Of a stretch of DNA of 64,000 bases, positions 9,123 to 17,549 are shown in pieces. Each line of letters begins with the position of its first letter. The stretch's first letter is position 1. The stretch is from Variovorax sp. RA8 (GTDB lineage: Bacteria > Pseudomonadota > Gammaproteobacteria > Burkholderiales > Burkholderiaceae_C). The position numbers and the translations under genes were made by a program. The stretch lies in the NCBI RefSeq assembly GCF_901827175.1, contig NZ_LR594662.1, positions 1,054,001 through 1,118,000 on the forward strand. The letters are read 5' to 3'. The notes below the pieces were generated by a model. It had not been told where the DNA came from, searched no databases, and saw only the letters and a program-made list of their open reading frames with translations.

Positions 9123-10073
9123 ATGGATTTGCAGTCGCTGACCCTGCTGGTCGAGATCCTCGATGCCGGCAACCTGAGCGCCGCCGCACGCAGGCTCAAG
9201 ATGAGCCGCGCCAACGTCAGCTACCACCTGAACCAGCTGGAGCGCTCCGTCGGTGCCCAGCTCGTGCGCCGCACCACGCGCCGCGCAGAGGCCACCGAGA
9301 TCGGGCAGCGGCTCTACCAGCACGGCCTGGCGATCCAGAGCGAGCTGCAGGCCGCGCGCGAATCGGCCTCGGCGCTGGGCCAGGGGCTGGTGGGCCGGGT
9401 GCGGCTCAGCGTGCCCAGCGGCTACGGGCAGCTGGTGATGTCCGACTGGCTGATCGACTTCAAGCGCCTCTACCCCGGCATCGTGCTCGACGTGCTGTTC
9501 GAGAACCGCATCGAGGACCTGCTGCGTGACGAGGTCGACATCGCGATCCGGGTGATTCCCGAGCCGCCGCAGAACCTGGTCGCGCGCGCTTTGGGGCCGG
9601 TGCGCTACGTGGCCTGCGCCTCGCGCGCCTACGCGCAGGAACACGCCCTGCCCACGCAGCTCGACCAGTTGAGCGGCGCGCCGGTGGTGACGGCGGCCGT
9701 GATCGGCCGGCAACTGCGCATGTCGGCCTACCAGGGCGAGGAGCGGCGCGAGGTGGTGCTGGAGCCGACGCTGATCTCCGAGAACTTCCTGTTCCTGCGC
9801 CAGGCCATCCTCGCCGGCCTCGGCATCGGGCTGGTGCCCGACTACGTGGTACAGGACGATGTGCGCAGCGGCGCCGTCGTGACCACGCTGGACGATTGGC
9901 GGTTGAGCATCTTCGGTACGCAGATGTTCATGCTGTACATGCCCAACCGGCAGCACACGCGGGCGACCCGGACCTTCATCGATTTCATCCTGGAGCGGGC
10001 GCGGGGCATGTCCGCGGCGCAGGGGGGACAAGGCGCTCCGGTCGGGATGGCCGTGGATGGTGGCGGCGTCTGA
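9123..10073 (+). CDS. LysR-family transcriptional regulator
   Basis: A 316-aa regulator with an N-terminal winged helix-turn-helix (MDLQSLTLLVEILDAGNLSAAARRLKMSRANVSYHL) and a substrate-binding-like effector domain (GRVRLSVPSGYGQLVMSDWL onward). It is transcribed away from the beta-oxidation operon and is the obvious candidate for its control, probably by a CoA ester or free acid (inference). The C-terminal tail is glycine-rich and probably disordered. The start is the first ATG after the operator cluster. Confidence 0.9.
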   Translation: MDLQSLTLLVEILDAGNLSAAARRLKMSRANVSYHLNQLERSVGAQLVRRTTRRAEATEIGQRLYQHGLAIQSELQAARESASALGQGLVGRVRLSVPSGYGQLVMSDWLIDFKRLYPGIVLDVLFENRIEDLLRDEVDIAIRVIPEPPQNLVARALGPVRYVACASRAYAQEHALPTQLDQLSGAPVVTAAVIGRQLRMSAYQGEERREVVLEPTLISENFLFLRQAILAGLGIGLVPDYVVQDDVRSGAVVTTLDDWRLSIFGTQMFMLYMPNRQHTRATRTFIDFILERARGMSAAQGGQGAPVGMAVDGGGV

Positions 10074-10163
10074 CCCGGCGTGCGCCGCTTGTGCGGCGGA
10101 GGGCCTGCAACCGCATCGGCTTTCGCCATGCTTCTTTCGAGACTAGGATCCGAGAGATCTGCC

Positions 10164-10862
10164 ATGCATACCTTCCGCATCTACCGCTACGACCCGGACG
10201 TTGACCTCAGGCCGAGAATGCAGGTCTTCGAAACCGAAGTCGGGGATGGGGAGCGGATGTTGCTGGACGCGCTCATCAAGCTGAAAGCCATCGACCCGAG
10301 CCTGAGCTTCCGGCGCTCGTGCCGCGAAGGCATCTGTGGCTCGGACGCCATGAACATCAATGGCAAGAACGGGCTCGCATGCGTGACCAACATGCGCTCG
10401 CTTCCGCGAACGGTGGTGCTGAAGCCGCTGCCCGGCCTTCCGGTGGTCCGCGACCTGATCGTGGACATGACGCAGTTCTTCGCGCAATACCACTCGATCA
10501 AGCCCTACCTCATCAACGACGAACCACCGCCCGAGCGCGAGCGGCTGCAGTCTCCCGCAGCACGCGACGAACTGAACGGTCTCTATGAGTGCATCCTGTG
10601 CGCTTGCTGCTCGACCGCTTGCCCGAGCTTCTGGTGGAACCCCGACAAGTACGTGGGACCGGCGGGTCTGCTGCAGGCCTACCGCTTCCTCGCCGACAGT
10701 CGCGACCAGGCGACGGAAGAGCGCCTTGACAATCTCCAGGACCCTTACCGGCTGTTCCGGTGCAGGGACATCCTGAACTGCGTCGACGTTTGCCCCAAGG
10801 GGCTGGTCCCTGCGGCGGCGATCGGCAAGATCAAGCAGATGATGGTGCGGCGCACTGTCTGA
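10164..10862 (+). CDS. sdhB: Orphan succinate dehydrogenase iron-sulfur subunit paralogue
   Basis: A 232-aa protein with all iron-sulfur ligands of SdhB. The N-terminal plant-type ferredoxin domain carries SCREGICGSDAMNINGKNG and a later Cys for the [2Fe-2S] cluster. The C-terminal domain carries CILCACCSTACPSFWWNP for [4Fe-4S] and RCRDILNCVDVCPKGL for [3Fe-4S]. Length matches the family. The start MHTFRIYRYDPD is the normal SdhB beginning. No sdhC, sdhD or sdhA is adjacent: upstream is lysR and downstream is debris. It is therefore either a stray paralogue or an electron-transfer subunit that partners elsewhere. Confidence 0.9.
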   Translation: MHTFRIYRYDPDVDLRPRMQVFETEVGDGERMLLDALIKLKAIDPSLSFRRSCREGICGSDAMNINGKNGLACVTNMRSLPRTVVLKPLPGLPVVRDLIVDMTQFFAQYHSIKPYLINDEPPPERERLQSPAARDELNGLYECILCACCSTACPSFWWNPDKYVGPAGLLQAYRFLADSRDQATEERLDNLQDPYRLFRCRDILNCVDVCPKGLVPAAAIGKIKQMMVRRTV

Positions 10863-10996
10863 AGCCGCCGCGACAACGCAGGCGCCGTCGCTGCGCGATG
10901 CCGCACCACATCAGCACACACGGCCGCACTCCCCGGCATGAACCGGTGCAACATCGCCTTCACGTCCAGCCGATGCGAAGAACCCGCCCGGACCCA

Positions 10997-11062
10997 TCAG
11001 CCCTGTTGCGGCCCGTCGTAGCCCTCGATGATGACCAGATCGATCGTCGACACCGGTGCCCT
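10997..11062 (-). pseudogene. DUF1330-family gene remnant, 3' end only
   Basis: The last 21 codons of a DUF1330 gene survive here (RAPVSTIDLVIIEGYDGPQ then QG and stop). They match the end of the intact DUF1330 gene at 17549-17854, including the TGATG stop/start overlap context. A 26-bp core is identical (11013-11038 against 17565-17590). The eight differences over 66 bp are nearly all synonymous, so the fragment was under protein-level selection before truncation. Upstream sequence up to 11195 shows no further homology; apart from this fragment I see nothing in the 333-bp gap 10863-11195. Confidence 0.75.
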
Positions 11063-11195
11063 CCGCGAGAACGCAGAGGCCGAGTTGGGGCCATTTTCCA
11101 ATCTTGATCGGCCATTTGCATCCACCCGGTCCCGCCAAGAATCGATCAACCGCACGTGAGCGCGGGCTACCACAACTTCTTGAGGGACTCCACGG

Positions 11196-12761
11196 ATGAA
11201 GAACTGGAAGATCAGCGCCCGGCTGGGGCTGGGTTTCGCCTTGCTGTTGCTGCTGCAACTGGCCATCACTGCCATCGGCCTGAGCCAGATGGCGACGCTG
11301 TCGGATCAGATGCGCATCACGAACGAGATCGGAGCGGGCAAGCTCTATGAGCTCAACGGCGTGCAGTTCGCCATCGGCAAGCGCGCCATCGCGGCGCGCA
11401 ACCTGGCGTTGGTGGCCGATCCGGCGCTTCAGAAGAGCGACCTCGAGCTGGTCAAGTCCTCGCAGACCGAGATCGACAAGGGCGTGGAAAGGCTTTCGGC
11501 CATCATGAAGCAGCCCGGCGCCTCGACGCCCGAAGAGCGCCGCATGCTCGAGCAGCTGCAGGCCCTCGAGGCCAGGTACCTGCCCATCGCCGGCAAGGTC
11601 GTGTCGCTCGCCACCACCGCGAAGACCGAGGAGGCCGTGCGCGCATTGACGCAGGAGTGCATGCCGCTGCTGACCCAGGTGATCGCCCACGTGGCCGCCT
11701 TCGAGAAGCTGCTGAAGGAAGGCTCCGACCAGAGCGTCGCCGCCGCCCAGGCCGCCTACGGGAACGCGAAGTGGGTGATCATGCTGATCAGCGGGCTCTC
11801 GCTGCTGGCGGGGATTGCGACTGCCGTCCTGCTGACGCGCTCCATCACCGGCCCGCTCAACGCGGCGGTCCAGGTGGCGCAGACCGTGGCTTCCGGCGAC
11901 CTCAGCAGCCGGGTGGTGGCGAGCTCGCGCGACGAGACCGGCCTGCTGATGCAGGCGCTGCGCGACATGAACGACAGCCTGGCCAAGGTGGTGGGCGACG
12001 TGCGCAGCGGCACCGACACCATTGCCACCGCCTCGGGCCAGATCTCGGCCGGCAACCAGAACCTGTCTTCGCGCACCGAGGAGCAGGCCAGCTCGCTGGA
12101 GCAGACCGCGGCCTCGATGGAGCAGCTGACCGGCACCGTCAAGCAGAACGCCGACAACGCGCGGCAGGCCAATCGGCTCGCCGTTTCGGCCTCCGAGGTC
12201 GCGGTGAAGGGCGGCGAAGTCGTGAGCCAGGTGGTCGACACCATGGCCTCGATCCATGCCTCGTCGAAGAAGATCGTGGACATCATCGGCGTGATCGACG
12301 GCATCGCCTTCCAGACCAACATCCTGGCGCTCAATGCCGCGGTCGAAGCCGCGCGCGCCGGCGAGCAGGGACGGGGCTTCGCGGTGGTGGCTTCCGAAGT
12401 GCGCAACCTCGCGCAGCGCTCGGCGGCAGCCGCCAAAGAGATCAAGGGCCTGATCGATGACTCGGTCGGCAAGGTGGGCGCCGGCACCACGCTGGTGGGC
12501 GAGGCCGGCCGGACCATGGAAGAGATCGTCGCCAGCGTCCGGCGCGTGACCGACATCATGGGCGAGATCACCGCCGCCAGCCAGGAGCAGACCGCCGGCA
12601 TCGAGCAGGTCAATCAGGCCATCGCGCAGATGGACCAGGTGACGCAGCAGAACGCTGCGCTGGTGGAAGAGGCTTCGGCCGCCGCCCAGTCGATGCAGGA
12701 GCAGGCCGGTGGCCTGTCGCAGGTGGTCAGCGTGTTCAAGCTGGAGCGGGCCCCGGCCTAG
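11196..12761 (+). CDS. Methyl-accepting chemotaxis protein
   Basis: A 521-aa transmembrane chemoreceptor. A membrane segment at about residues 10-30 ([20 protein letters not shown]) is followed by a helical periplasmic sensor. A second segment lies near 190-212 ([21 protein letters not shown]), then a HAMP linker and the signalling domain with the conserved hairpin tip [20 protein letters not shown] near residue 370. No C-terminal NWxxF-type CheR/CheB tether is present; the protein ends VFKLERAPA. The gene stands alone, without che genes, so it probably feeds a central chemotaxis array. The ligand is unknown. Confidence 0.95.
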   Translation: MKNWKISARLGLGFALLLLLQLAITAIGLSQMATLSDQMRITNEIGAGKLYELNGVQFAIGKRAIAARNLALVADPALQKSDLELVKSSQTEIDKGVERLSAIMKQPGASTPEERRMLEQLQALEARYLPIAGKVVSLATTAKTEEAVRALTQECMPLLTQVIAHVAAFEKLLKEGSDQSVAAAQAAYGNAKWVIMLISGLSLLAGIATAVLLTRSITGPLNAAVQVAQTVASGDLSSRVVASSRDETGLLMQALRDMNDSLAKVVGDVRSGTDTIATASGQISAGNQNLSSRTEEQASSLEQTAASMEQLTGTVKQNADNARQANRLAVSASEVAVKGGEVVSQVVDTMASIHASSKKIVDIIGVIDGIAFQTNILALNAAVEAARAGEQGRGFAVVASEVRNLAQRSAAAAKEIKGLIDDSVGKVGAGTTLVGEAGRTMEEIVASVRRVTDIMGEITAASQEQTAGIEQVNQAIAQMDQVTQQNAALVEEASAAAQSMQEQAGGLSQVVSVFKLERAPA

Positions 12762-13195
12762 GCTCGTGCCTTGTGAAACGGAAGGGGTGAACAGATCCCC
12801 ACGACTTGTCATCTACTTTGCCAAGCCCTGGACTTTCGGTCATTTATCGGTTGTTCACTCCGATCAGCATCTTTCGCAGCGATGATCTAGTACCGGTCGC
12901 ATGCTGCCTTTCATCCTAGACAACCTAAACAGACGGTTCGCAGCGGGAACGGTCCTTACCGGCAGAATGCTGGACTTCAGTAGTCGGGGCCAGAAGCGGA
13001 AGTTCGGGCGAATGGTGCTTGCGGTCGCGGGCTGGCAACCGCCCTGTCAGTCGGTGCGCGGGACAAGCCTGCTGCCCGGAGCCCGGACCCCATCCAGGTG
13101 CGGTTGACCGCCAGGCCGCGGCGGCGCCAATCTGTGTCTTGGCCGCCTGCCGGGTTTGCCTGCAGATGATGCCGCTCTAAACACTGGCCGACGGC
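12762..13195. other. 434-bp intergenic region, no recognisable gene
   Basis: The region lies between the chemoreceptor and the convergent Lrp-family gene. Its base composition is visibly less GC-rich than the flanking genes. A 68-codon frame at 12901-13107 shows no family features or ribosome-binding site and is not called. No clear rho-independent terminator, tRNA or insertion-sequence end is seen. It may be degenerate sequence related to the debris elsewhere in 10.9-18.2 kb. Confidence 0.5.
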
Positions 13196-13660
13196 TCAAT
13201 CCAATGGCACGTCCAGGCTCACCTTCACGTGGTCCATCGTCACCAACGTGCGGAAGCGCTTGACGTTGTTGCTTTCGAAGAAGAGCGCGCGACTCAGCGC
13301 CGTGTACTGCGCCATGTCGCGCACGACGAAGATCAGGATGAAATCCCACTCACCAGTGACGTAGTAGCACTGCTGCACCTGGGGGCAGGCTCGGAAACTG
13401 CGCTTCATCGCGTCGAGGAGCTCGATCTGTTCGCTCTGCGTTTCAACCTGGGTGACGATGGTGAGCGGATGGCCCAAGGCGGCCGGTTCGAGCACCGCTG
13501 CGACCTTGCGCACCACGCCGTTGTCCACGAGGCGCTTGAGCCGCCGATTCACAGCTGCTGTGGAAAGGTGGATGCGGTTGCCGAGCTCGCTTTGTGGCAG
13601 CGCGCTGTCCAACTGGATGAGTTCGAGCAGACGAATGTCTAGGGCGTCGAGGTCGGTCAT
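13196..13660 (-). CDS. Lrp/AsnC-family transcriptional regulator
   Basis: A 154-aa Lrp-type regulator. The N-terminal HTH (DALDIRLLELIQLDSALPQSELGNRIHLSTAAVNRRL) is followed by a RAM/AsnC ligand domain containing VQQCYYVTGEWDFILIFVVRDM. The start MTDLDALD is the family-typical beginning; upstream in-frame codons exist but lack support. It is divergent from the PxpA-like / Bug / ammonia-lyase operon, and the intergenic region carries two short inverted repeats. It likely senses an amino acid or amino-acid-like ligand and controls that operon (inference). Confidence 0.92.
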   Translation of the reverse strand: MTDLDALDIRLLELIQLDSALPQSELGNRIHLSTAAVNRRLKRLVDNGVVRKVAAVLEPAALGHPLTIVTQVETQSEQIELLDAMKRSFRACPQVQQCYYVTGEWDFILIFVVRDMAQYTALSRALFFESNNVKRFRTLVTMDHVKVSLDVPLD

Positions 13661-13690
13661 GGTATTCGGAGCAAGCGCAGAGGGATTGGT

Positions 13691-13766
13691 ACGCAAAAAC
13701 GTTGCGTCAACCTTGCCAATTCTGCACACCTGTCCCGCGACTTCGTCAATACCATTTCGTCTGGTA
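13691..13766. promoter_or_regulatory. Putative Lrp-type operators upstream of pxpA-like gene
   Basis: Two exact inverted repeats lie in the 146-bp divergent region: ACGCAA-N5-TTGCGT at 13691-13707 (AT-rich centre, typical of Lrp/AsnC sites) and TACCA-N7-TGGTA at 13750-13766. Their placement between the Lrp-family gene and the operon it faces makes them candidate regulator binding sites. Function is inferred from symmetry and position only. Confidence 0.45.
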
Positions 13767-13806
13767 CCTCATCTCCCGCGAATCTCTCTTGAACAGGAAC
13801 ACATCC

Positions 13807-14577
13807 ATGACCCAGGTCAACCTGAACGCCGACATGGGCGAAAGCTTCGGCAAATACACCATCGGCAACGACGAGGAGTTGATGAAGATCATCCAGTCGG
13901 CCAACATCGCCTGCGGCTTCCACGCAGGCGACCCGACAGTGATGACGCGCACGGTCCGGCTCGCCAGCGAGAACGGGGTGTCGATAGGCGCACATCCGGG
14001 CTTCAACGATCTCTGGGGCTTCGGCCGCCGGCAGATCCGGATGAATGCGCGCGACCTCGAATACATGATCACATACCAGATCGGCGCGCTGCAAGCGATC
14101 GCCCATGGTGCTTCGGCCAAGGTCACGCACGTAAAGCCGCATGGCGCGCTGAACAACATGGCGCACGTCGACCTGGAAGTGGCGACGGCGATTGCGCGCG
14201 GCATCCGCGCTGCGGACCCGGAGCTGATCTTCGTGGCCAATGCCTGCTCGGAGATGGTGACCGCAGGCCATGCGGCCGGACTGCGCGTCGCCGAGGAAGC
14301 CTACGTCGACCGAACCTATTCCGACACCGGTCTCATGACCTCACGCACTGAGGAAGACGCCATCATCAAGGACGCGGAGGTGGCGGTCCGCCAAGTGCTC
14401 TCCTTCATCGAGGAGCAGGCCGTCATCACGCGGTCCGGCAAGCGGCTTGCGGCGCGCATCCAGACCTTCTGCACGCACGGCGACGAGCCCACGGCCGTCG
14501 CGCTGGCGAGCAAGGTGCACGAGCAACTCAAGCAGCGCGGAATCCAGCTGGTACCGCTGACCGACATGAAGTTCTGA
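13807..14577 (+). CDS. LamB/YcsF family protein (PxpA-like, 5-oxoprolinase subunit A family)
   Basis: A 256-aa protein with clear PxpA family signatures: VNLNADMGESFGKYTIGND at the start, ANIACGFHAGDPTVM, VSIGAHPGFNDLWGFGRR, THVKPHGALNN and EAYVDRTYSDTG. In known 5-oxoprolinase PxpA works with PxpB and PxpC to open pyroglutamate using ATP. Neither partner is in this window. Here it is the first gene of an operon with a Bug binding protein and a diaminopropionate-ammonia-lyase-like enzyme under a divergent Lrp regulator. The substrate may therefore be a different cyclic amide or amino-acid derivative (inference). Confidence 0.88.
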   Translation: MTQVNLNADMGESFGKYTIGNDEELMKIIQSANIACGFHAGDPTVMTRTVRLASENGVSIGAHPGFNDLWGFGRRQIRMNARDLEYMITYQIGALQAIAHGASAKVTHVKPHGALNNMAHVDLEVATAIARGIRAADPELIFVANACSEMVTAGHAAGLRVAEEAYVDRTYSDTGLMTSRTEEDAIIKDAEVAVRQVLSFIEEQAVITRSGKRLAARIQTFCTHGDEPTAVALASKVHEQLKQRGIQLVPLTDMKF

Positions 14578-14596
14578 ACACGAGGATCCATACACC

Positions 14597-15601
14597 ATGC
14601 ACTTTCATCATCTCCATTGCCGTCCGGCTCGAAGGGCTGCGCTACTCACTATCGCCCTGGCCGGCATTGCGCTTGCCCACACCGCACCCACGCGCGCGGA
14701 CACCTACCCCGAGCGGCCGATACGCATCGTTGTGCCATTCCCGGCGGGCGGGTATTCCGATGCGCTGGCCCGCATCATCGCGCTCGACATGGGCAAGTCC
14801 TTCGGCCAGGCCGCGATGGTGGACAACCGGCCTGGCGCCGGCGGCAACATCGGCGCCGACCTCGTGGCGAAGAGCCCTGCCGACGGCTACACGCTGGTGA
14901 TGGGCACGATCGGGACGCACGCGATCAACGCTACGCTCTATCAGAAGGTGCCCTTCGACGGCGTCAAGGACTTCGCGCCGGTGGCCTTCGTGGCGGACGC
15001 GGAGACCGTGCTCGTGGTCAACCCGTCCGTGCCCGCACGCACGCCAAAGGAGTTGATCGCGCTGGCGAAGGCCAAGCCCAATGAAATGACGTTCGCGTCC
15101 GGAGGGGCGGGCACCACCGGGCACCTGGCGGGAGAGCTGTTCAAGGCGGCGACCGGAACCTCGATGACGCACATTCCGTATAAGGGAAACGCACCCGCAC
15201 TGACGGACCTTGTCGCCGGGCAGGTCTCGCTGTCGTTCGCGACGCTGCAGCCGGCGCTGCCCTTCATCAAGGCCGGCAAGCTCGTTCCGCTGGCCACGCT
15301 GGGCAAGACGCGCTCACCCGCGCTGCCGAACGTGCCGACGCTGGAGGAGTCGGGAATGCGCGGATTCGAAGTGCGCAACTGGACGGGCATCCTTGCCCCG
15401 GCAGGCACCCCGTCCGTGGTGCTGAAGAAGCTGTCGGACGAAATCGACAAGGTCATGCGCACGGAGGAAGTGCAGGCCAAGCTGCAGAACGAGGGGCTCA
15501 AATACACGCCGATGGGGCCCGCGGTGTTCAGCCAGTTCGTGAAGTCCGAGACGGATAAGTGGGCCAAGGTCGTGAAGGCGGCCGGCGTCCAGGCCGACTG
15601 A
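14597..15601 (+). CDS. Bug-family TTT substrate-binding protein
   Basis: A 334-aa periplasmic binding protein with a signal peptide ending near AHTAPTRADTYPERP and the Bug opening IRIVVPFPAGGYSDALARI. It also has [22 protein letters not shown] and THIPYKGNAPALTDLVAGQV. It lies 19 bp after the PxpA-like gene and 8 bp before the ammonia-lyase-like gene, so it should capture the operon's substrate in the periplasm. The membrane partners are not nearby. Confidence 0.92.
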   Translation: MHFHHLHCRPARRAALLTIALAGIALAHTAPTRADTYPERPIRIVVPFPAGGYSDALARIIALDMGKSFGQAAMVDNRPGAGGNIGADLVAKSPADGYTLVMGTIGTHAINATLYQKVPFDGVKDFAPVAFVADAETVLVVNPSVPARTPKELIALAKAKPNEMTFASGGAGTTGHLAGELFKAATGTSMTHIPYKGNAPALTDLVAGQVSLSFATLQPALPFIKAGKLVPLATLGKTRSPALPNVPTLEESGMRGFEVRNWTGILAPAGTPSVVLKKLSDEIDKVMRTEEVQAKLQNEGLKYTPMGPAVFSQFVKSETDKWAKVVKAAGVQAD

Positions 15602-15609
15602 GCCGACGC

Positions 15610-16821
15610 ATGCTCTTCAACAATCCGCACGCGTGCCGGCGCGCCTATCCGGACGAACTGCGAGACATCCTGAGCATCGCGCAGGCAAGGCGAACGCGAC
15701 GCTGGCTATCGACGTGGCCCATGCTTTCACCCGGGCCGACACCGCTGTGGCGCCTTCCCGACCTGGCGCGCGAACTCGGCGTAGCGGGGATCTTCGTGAA
15801 GGACGAGTCGAAGCGATCGCCGCTGGGCAGCTTCAAGGCGCTGGGCGCGCCAGCTGCGCTGGTGCACCTGGTCCTGCGCGAGCATCCCGGATGGGATCCG
15901 GAAGACCTGCTGCGCGGCGCCCACAAGGCTGAGCTGCGAGGGCTGGTCGTGATCACCGCCACCGATGGCAACCACGGCCGGGCACTGGCCGGTGCGGCCC
16001 GCAGTGCCGGCGTGCGTTGCGTCGTCGTGCTTCACAAGCACGTGAGCGCCGAGCGCGAAACAGAAATCGCGGAACTCGGCGCCGAGATCATCCGCGTGGA
16101 GGGGAATTACGACGCATCGGTCGCGCATGCGGCGGAGCTCGCTCGGCAGAGCGGATGGCAAGTGGTCTCGGATACCTCGTACGAGGGATATGAGACCGTG
16201 CCCCGTGACGTGATGCAGGGCTACGGAACGATCGTCGACGAGCTGCTCGAGCAGGAGGGTGGCTCTGCGCCATTCACGCACGTGATCCTGCAGGGCGGTG
16301 TCGGCGGCCTGGCCGCAGGGATCGCTAGCTATCTGTGGGAGGCCTTCGGCGCGGCACGGCCTGCACTCGCCGTTGTCGAGCCGCGCCAGGCGGACTGCTT
16401 GCTGCAAAGCGCGATGCGGGGACGGCCCTCGCGGGCCACCGGCTCCGTCGATTCGGTCATGGCGGGGTTGGCGTGCGGCGAGGCCTCTCCGCTGGCCTGG
16501 CGTTTCCTCGAAGGCTCCATCGACGGGTTCCTAACCATCGAGGACGAGCAGGCCGTCGAGGCGATGCGGCGAATGGCTAGAGGATCGCGCGGGGACATCC
16601 CCATCGTCAGCGGTGAATCGGGTGCCGCCGGCGTGGCAGCTCTCTGCGAACTCGCTCAGTCGGGGATGCTGCGCGCGCGCTCTTCCATCGATGCGGAATC
16701 GAGGATTTTGCTGATCAACACCGAGGGCGCCACGGCGCCTTCGGTGTACCGGGAACTTGCGGGCATCGATGCGGCCGAGGTCCTGCAAAGGCAGTGCGAC
16801 TGGTCTGTCACAGAGCCTTGA
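15610..16821 (+). CDS. PLP-dependent diaminopropionate ammonia-lyase-like enzyme
   Basis: A 403-aa fold-type II PLP enzyme similar to YgeX/DpaL. The Schiff-base lysine lies in SPLGSFKALG near residue 75. Other family signatures are the phosphate-handling and substrate loops ITATDGNHGRALAGAAR and VVSDTSYEGYETVPRDVMQG, plus SGESGAAG near the C-terminus. Diaminopropionate ammonia-lyase converts 2,3-diaminopropionate to pyruvate and ammonia. The start MLFNNP follows the Bug gene by 8 bp. With the PxpA-like protein it would form a two-step catabolic route for a diaminopropionate-type compound (inference). Other beta-eliminating lyase activities are possible. Confidence 0.85.
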   Translation: MLFNNPHACRRAYPDELRDILSIAQARRTRRWLSTWPMLSPGPTPLWRLPDLARELGVAGIFVKDESKRSPLGSFKALGAPAALVHLVLREHPGWDPEDLLRGAHKAELRGLVVITATDGNHGRALAGAARSAGVRCVVVLHKHVSAERETEIAELGAEIIRVEGNYDASVAHAAELARQSGWQVVSDTSYEGYETVPRDVMQGYGTIVDELLEQEGGSAPFTHVILQGGVGGLAAGIASYLWEAFGAARPALAVVEPRQADCLLQSAMRGRPSRATGSVDSVMAGLACGEASPLAWRFLEGSIDGFLTIEDEQAVEAMRRMARGSRGDIPIVSGESGAAGVAALCELAQSGMLRARSSIDAESRILLINTEGATAPSVYRELAGIDAAEVLQRQCDWSVTEP

Positions 16822-17189
16822 GTTCCCGCGATTGCACCTTTACTGGCGCCGAGCGTTCGGAAGAACGATCGCGCCATCTGACCAGACGGTGCCACTCCAG
16901 AGGAATAGCAAGGGAAGCGCCAGCGTTACGCAACTGGTTTCTGGCTCGTCCCTAGGTCGGCCGAGCAAGCTTCTACTGGCACCGTAGCGAGCTTGTGCGC
17001 GTCGTTCTCCATGCGGACAACCACTAGCAATTCGAAGCAGCGAGCCGACGAGGTAGCCGGTGTTCTGTTGCAGGTCGTGTCGATAGAAGTCGACTGCAAG
17101 TTGCGGCATTCGGCGCAGGTCTTCCTGTTGCAAAAGGGATGGCCAGGGCTCTGCAAAAACACCGCCGTGTAGATGTGAGTACTGGACTA
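16822..17189. other. 368-bp intergenic region, no recognisable gene
   Basis: This stretch follows the ammonia-lyase-like gene and lies beyond the premature end of the minus-strand hydrolase remnant. It has a lower GC content than its neighbours and reading frames without family features on either strand. It may be decayed coding sequence. I could not identify the missing C-terminal half of the hydrolase here. Confidence 0.5.
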
Positions 17190-17549
17190 TCAACAGCCAG
17201 AAGTGCTGAGCGTCGGCTTCGGAGCATCGCCAACTTCCGGATCGGGCCCCGTTGCGACATTCAGGGCCTTGGTGCGCCGCACGCCATCTCGCATCTGCAG
17301 GTAGTACCGCGACACGATGCACCCCATCCTGAAGCCGACGAGAGCCACCTCGGCATCGCTGCCCAGATGCCGGTCGATGTACGCATGGAGTTTGGCGACA
17401 AGGTCCTCGATCCCGGTCCTGCCGTCCGCCGGCTTGAGCGCCGGCACCCAGCATCGATGTCCCGCGTCGGCGAGCGCGTCGGCCAGGCGCCGGAAGACCG
17501 CGCCGTTGTCGAAGATGCCATGGACCAGGACGACGTCCATCGCCCCCAT
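17190..17549 (-). pseudogene. Alpha/beta hydrolase (lipase-like), truncated and active-site defective
   Basis: The frame (119 aa) begins like an alpha/beta hydrolase (MDVVLVHGIFDNGAVFRRLADAL). It reaches the nucleophile elbow, but the usual GFSMG reads GFRMG, so the catalytic serine is an arginine. After RRTKALNVATGPDPE similarity ends and a short unrelated tail stops the frame. The C-terminal half with the Asp/His of the triad is missing. Its ATG overlaps the stop of the DUF1330 gene (TGATG), indicating a former translationally coupled pair. Confidence 0.75.

Noticed and set aside
10997..11275. A 92-codon minus-strand gene containing the DUF1330 tail.
   Set aside because: Only the last 21 codons match the family; the upstream part has no similarity to DUF1330, so it is a remnant rather than a gene.
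12901..13107. A 68-codon plus-strand frame in the gap after the chemoreceptor.
   Set aside because: No ribosome-binding site, no recognisable domain, and surrounding sequence looks degenerate.
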